This document shows, piece by piece, positions 63,869-64,000 of a stretch of 64,000 nt of DNA (the first letter of the stretch is position 1; each line of letters starts with the position of its first letter). The stretch is taken from positions 310,001 to 374,000 of the forward strand of contig NZ_JAUSUI010000004.1 in assembly GCF_030813495.1 (NCBI RefSeq), written 5' to 3'. Made by a program: the position numbers and the translations under genes. The DNA comes from Ancylobacter polymorphus. Lineage in GTDB: Bacteria; Pseudomonadota; Alphaproteobacteria; Rhizobiales; Xanthobacteraceae. The notes under the pieces were generated by a model. That model was not told the DNA's origin. It was given only the letters and a program-made list of their open reading frames with translations, and did not search any database.

Positions 63869-63893
63869 AACGGCTTGAGCCCGCCCCGGTTCC
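63869..63893 (-). promoter_or_regulatory. EcfG-type promoter of the PRC-barrel gene
   Basis: On the minus strand GGAAC (63889-63893) and CGTT (63869-63872) are 16 bases apart. The predicted start near 63862 leaves a leader of about 27 bases. Confidence 0.85.
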
Positions 63894-63987
63894 TCCGCGT
63901 CGCCGGCGGCGTGTGGGGCGATGCGACCAGAAATCGGCGGTTGGCGTGGGCACCCGGTGCCCGATATCGTCGCGCCGGCTTCAGCAC

Positions 63988-64000
63988 AGGGAGAATCACC
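63988..64000 (+). promoter_or_regulatory. ribosome-binding site of a gene starting beyond the window
   Basis: AGGGAGA (63988-63994) is followed by six bases to the window edge. A start codon immediately after position 64000 would be at the ideal distance. This is inference, as the gene itself is not visible. Confidence 0.4.

Noticed and set aside
63787..63999. A 70-codon minus-strand frame at the right edge
   Set aside because: It overlaps the PRC-barrel start and its promoter, is Arg/Pro-rich and has no ribosome-binding site.

Overview
The window is high-GC, densely coded chromosomal DNA from an alphaproteobacterium. The gene content and order (carA/carB/greA, yqeY-dnaG-rpoD, a GTTC-N7-GTTC LexA box, GGAAC-N16/17-CGTT promoters typical of the general-stress sigma factor EcfG, a TsdA-type cytochrome) point to Hyphomicrobiales. 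Family Xanthobacteraceae (Ancylobacter/Starkeya/Xanthobacter-like) is my inference, not something the sequence proves. There are no rRNA or tRNA genes, no CRISPR array and no complete insertion sequence.

Layout. 1-11 kb: an ELM1-like protein, a family-4 glycosyltransferase, greA and carB. Then, between carB and carA, there is a cupin gene and a two-gene DNA-repair cassette (radical SAM protein plus UdgX-type uracil-DNA-binding protein) whose promoter is overlapped by a LexA box. 11-17 kb: yqeY, azlCD, dnaG (zinc ligands mostly lost) and rpoD. 17-24 kb: a holin-like/GH108 muralytic fusion, a 43-residue membrane protein behind a FixK/FnrL-type promoter, an unknown membrane protein, a DUF1328 protein, an MFS transporter, an aldose epimerase and a probable thiosulfate dehydrogenase. 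24-34 kb: the otsB-GH15-otsA trehalose operon, ettA, tam, a secreted protein, a lytic transglycosylase and prmB. 34-39 kb: a four-gene envelope operon (hdeD, opgC-like, two SGNH-hydrolase-like genes), a MOSC protein and an L,D-transpeptidase. 40-48 kb: trmO, then the methionine/SAM-cycle block (ArsR-methyltransferase regulator, metF, metH), interrupted by a dead DUF559 gene and palindromic repeats. 48-64 kb: an outer-membrane barrel, an amidase, pdxY, a PhzF protein, a NUDIX protein, a BMP-type ABC importer ending in cytosine deaminase, two metallo-beta-lactamase-fold proteins, lepA, an orphan gene in an AT-richer patch and a PRC-barrel gene.

How they work together. The most striking theme is regulatory. 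Four perfect and one near-perfect EcfG-type promoters precede otsB, hdeD, a DUF1328 gene, a PRC-barrel gene and a small secreted protein. This suggests that trehalose synthesis and an envelope-modifying operon are switched on together in general stress. A separate SOS-controlled repair cassette and a probable oxygen-controlled small membrane protein add two further stress circuits. Many adjacent genes overlap by GTGA, ATGA or TGATG, indicating translational coupling.
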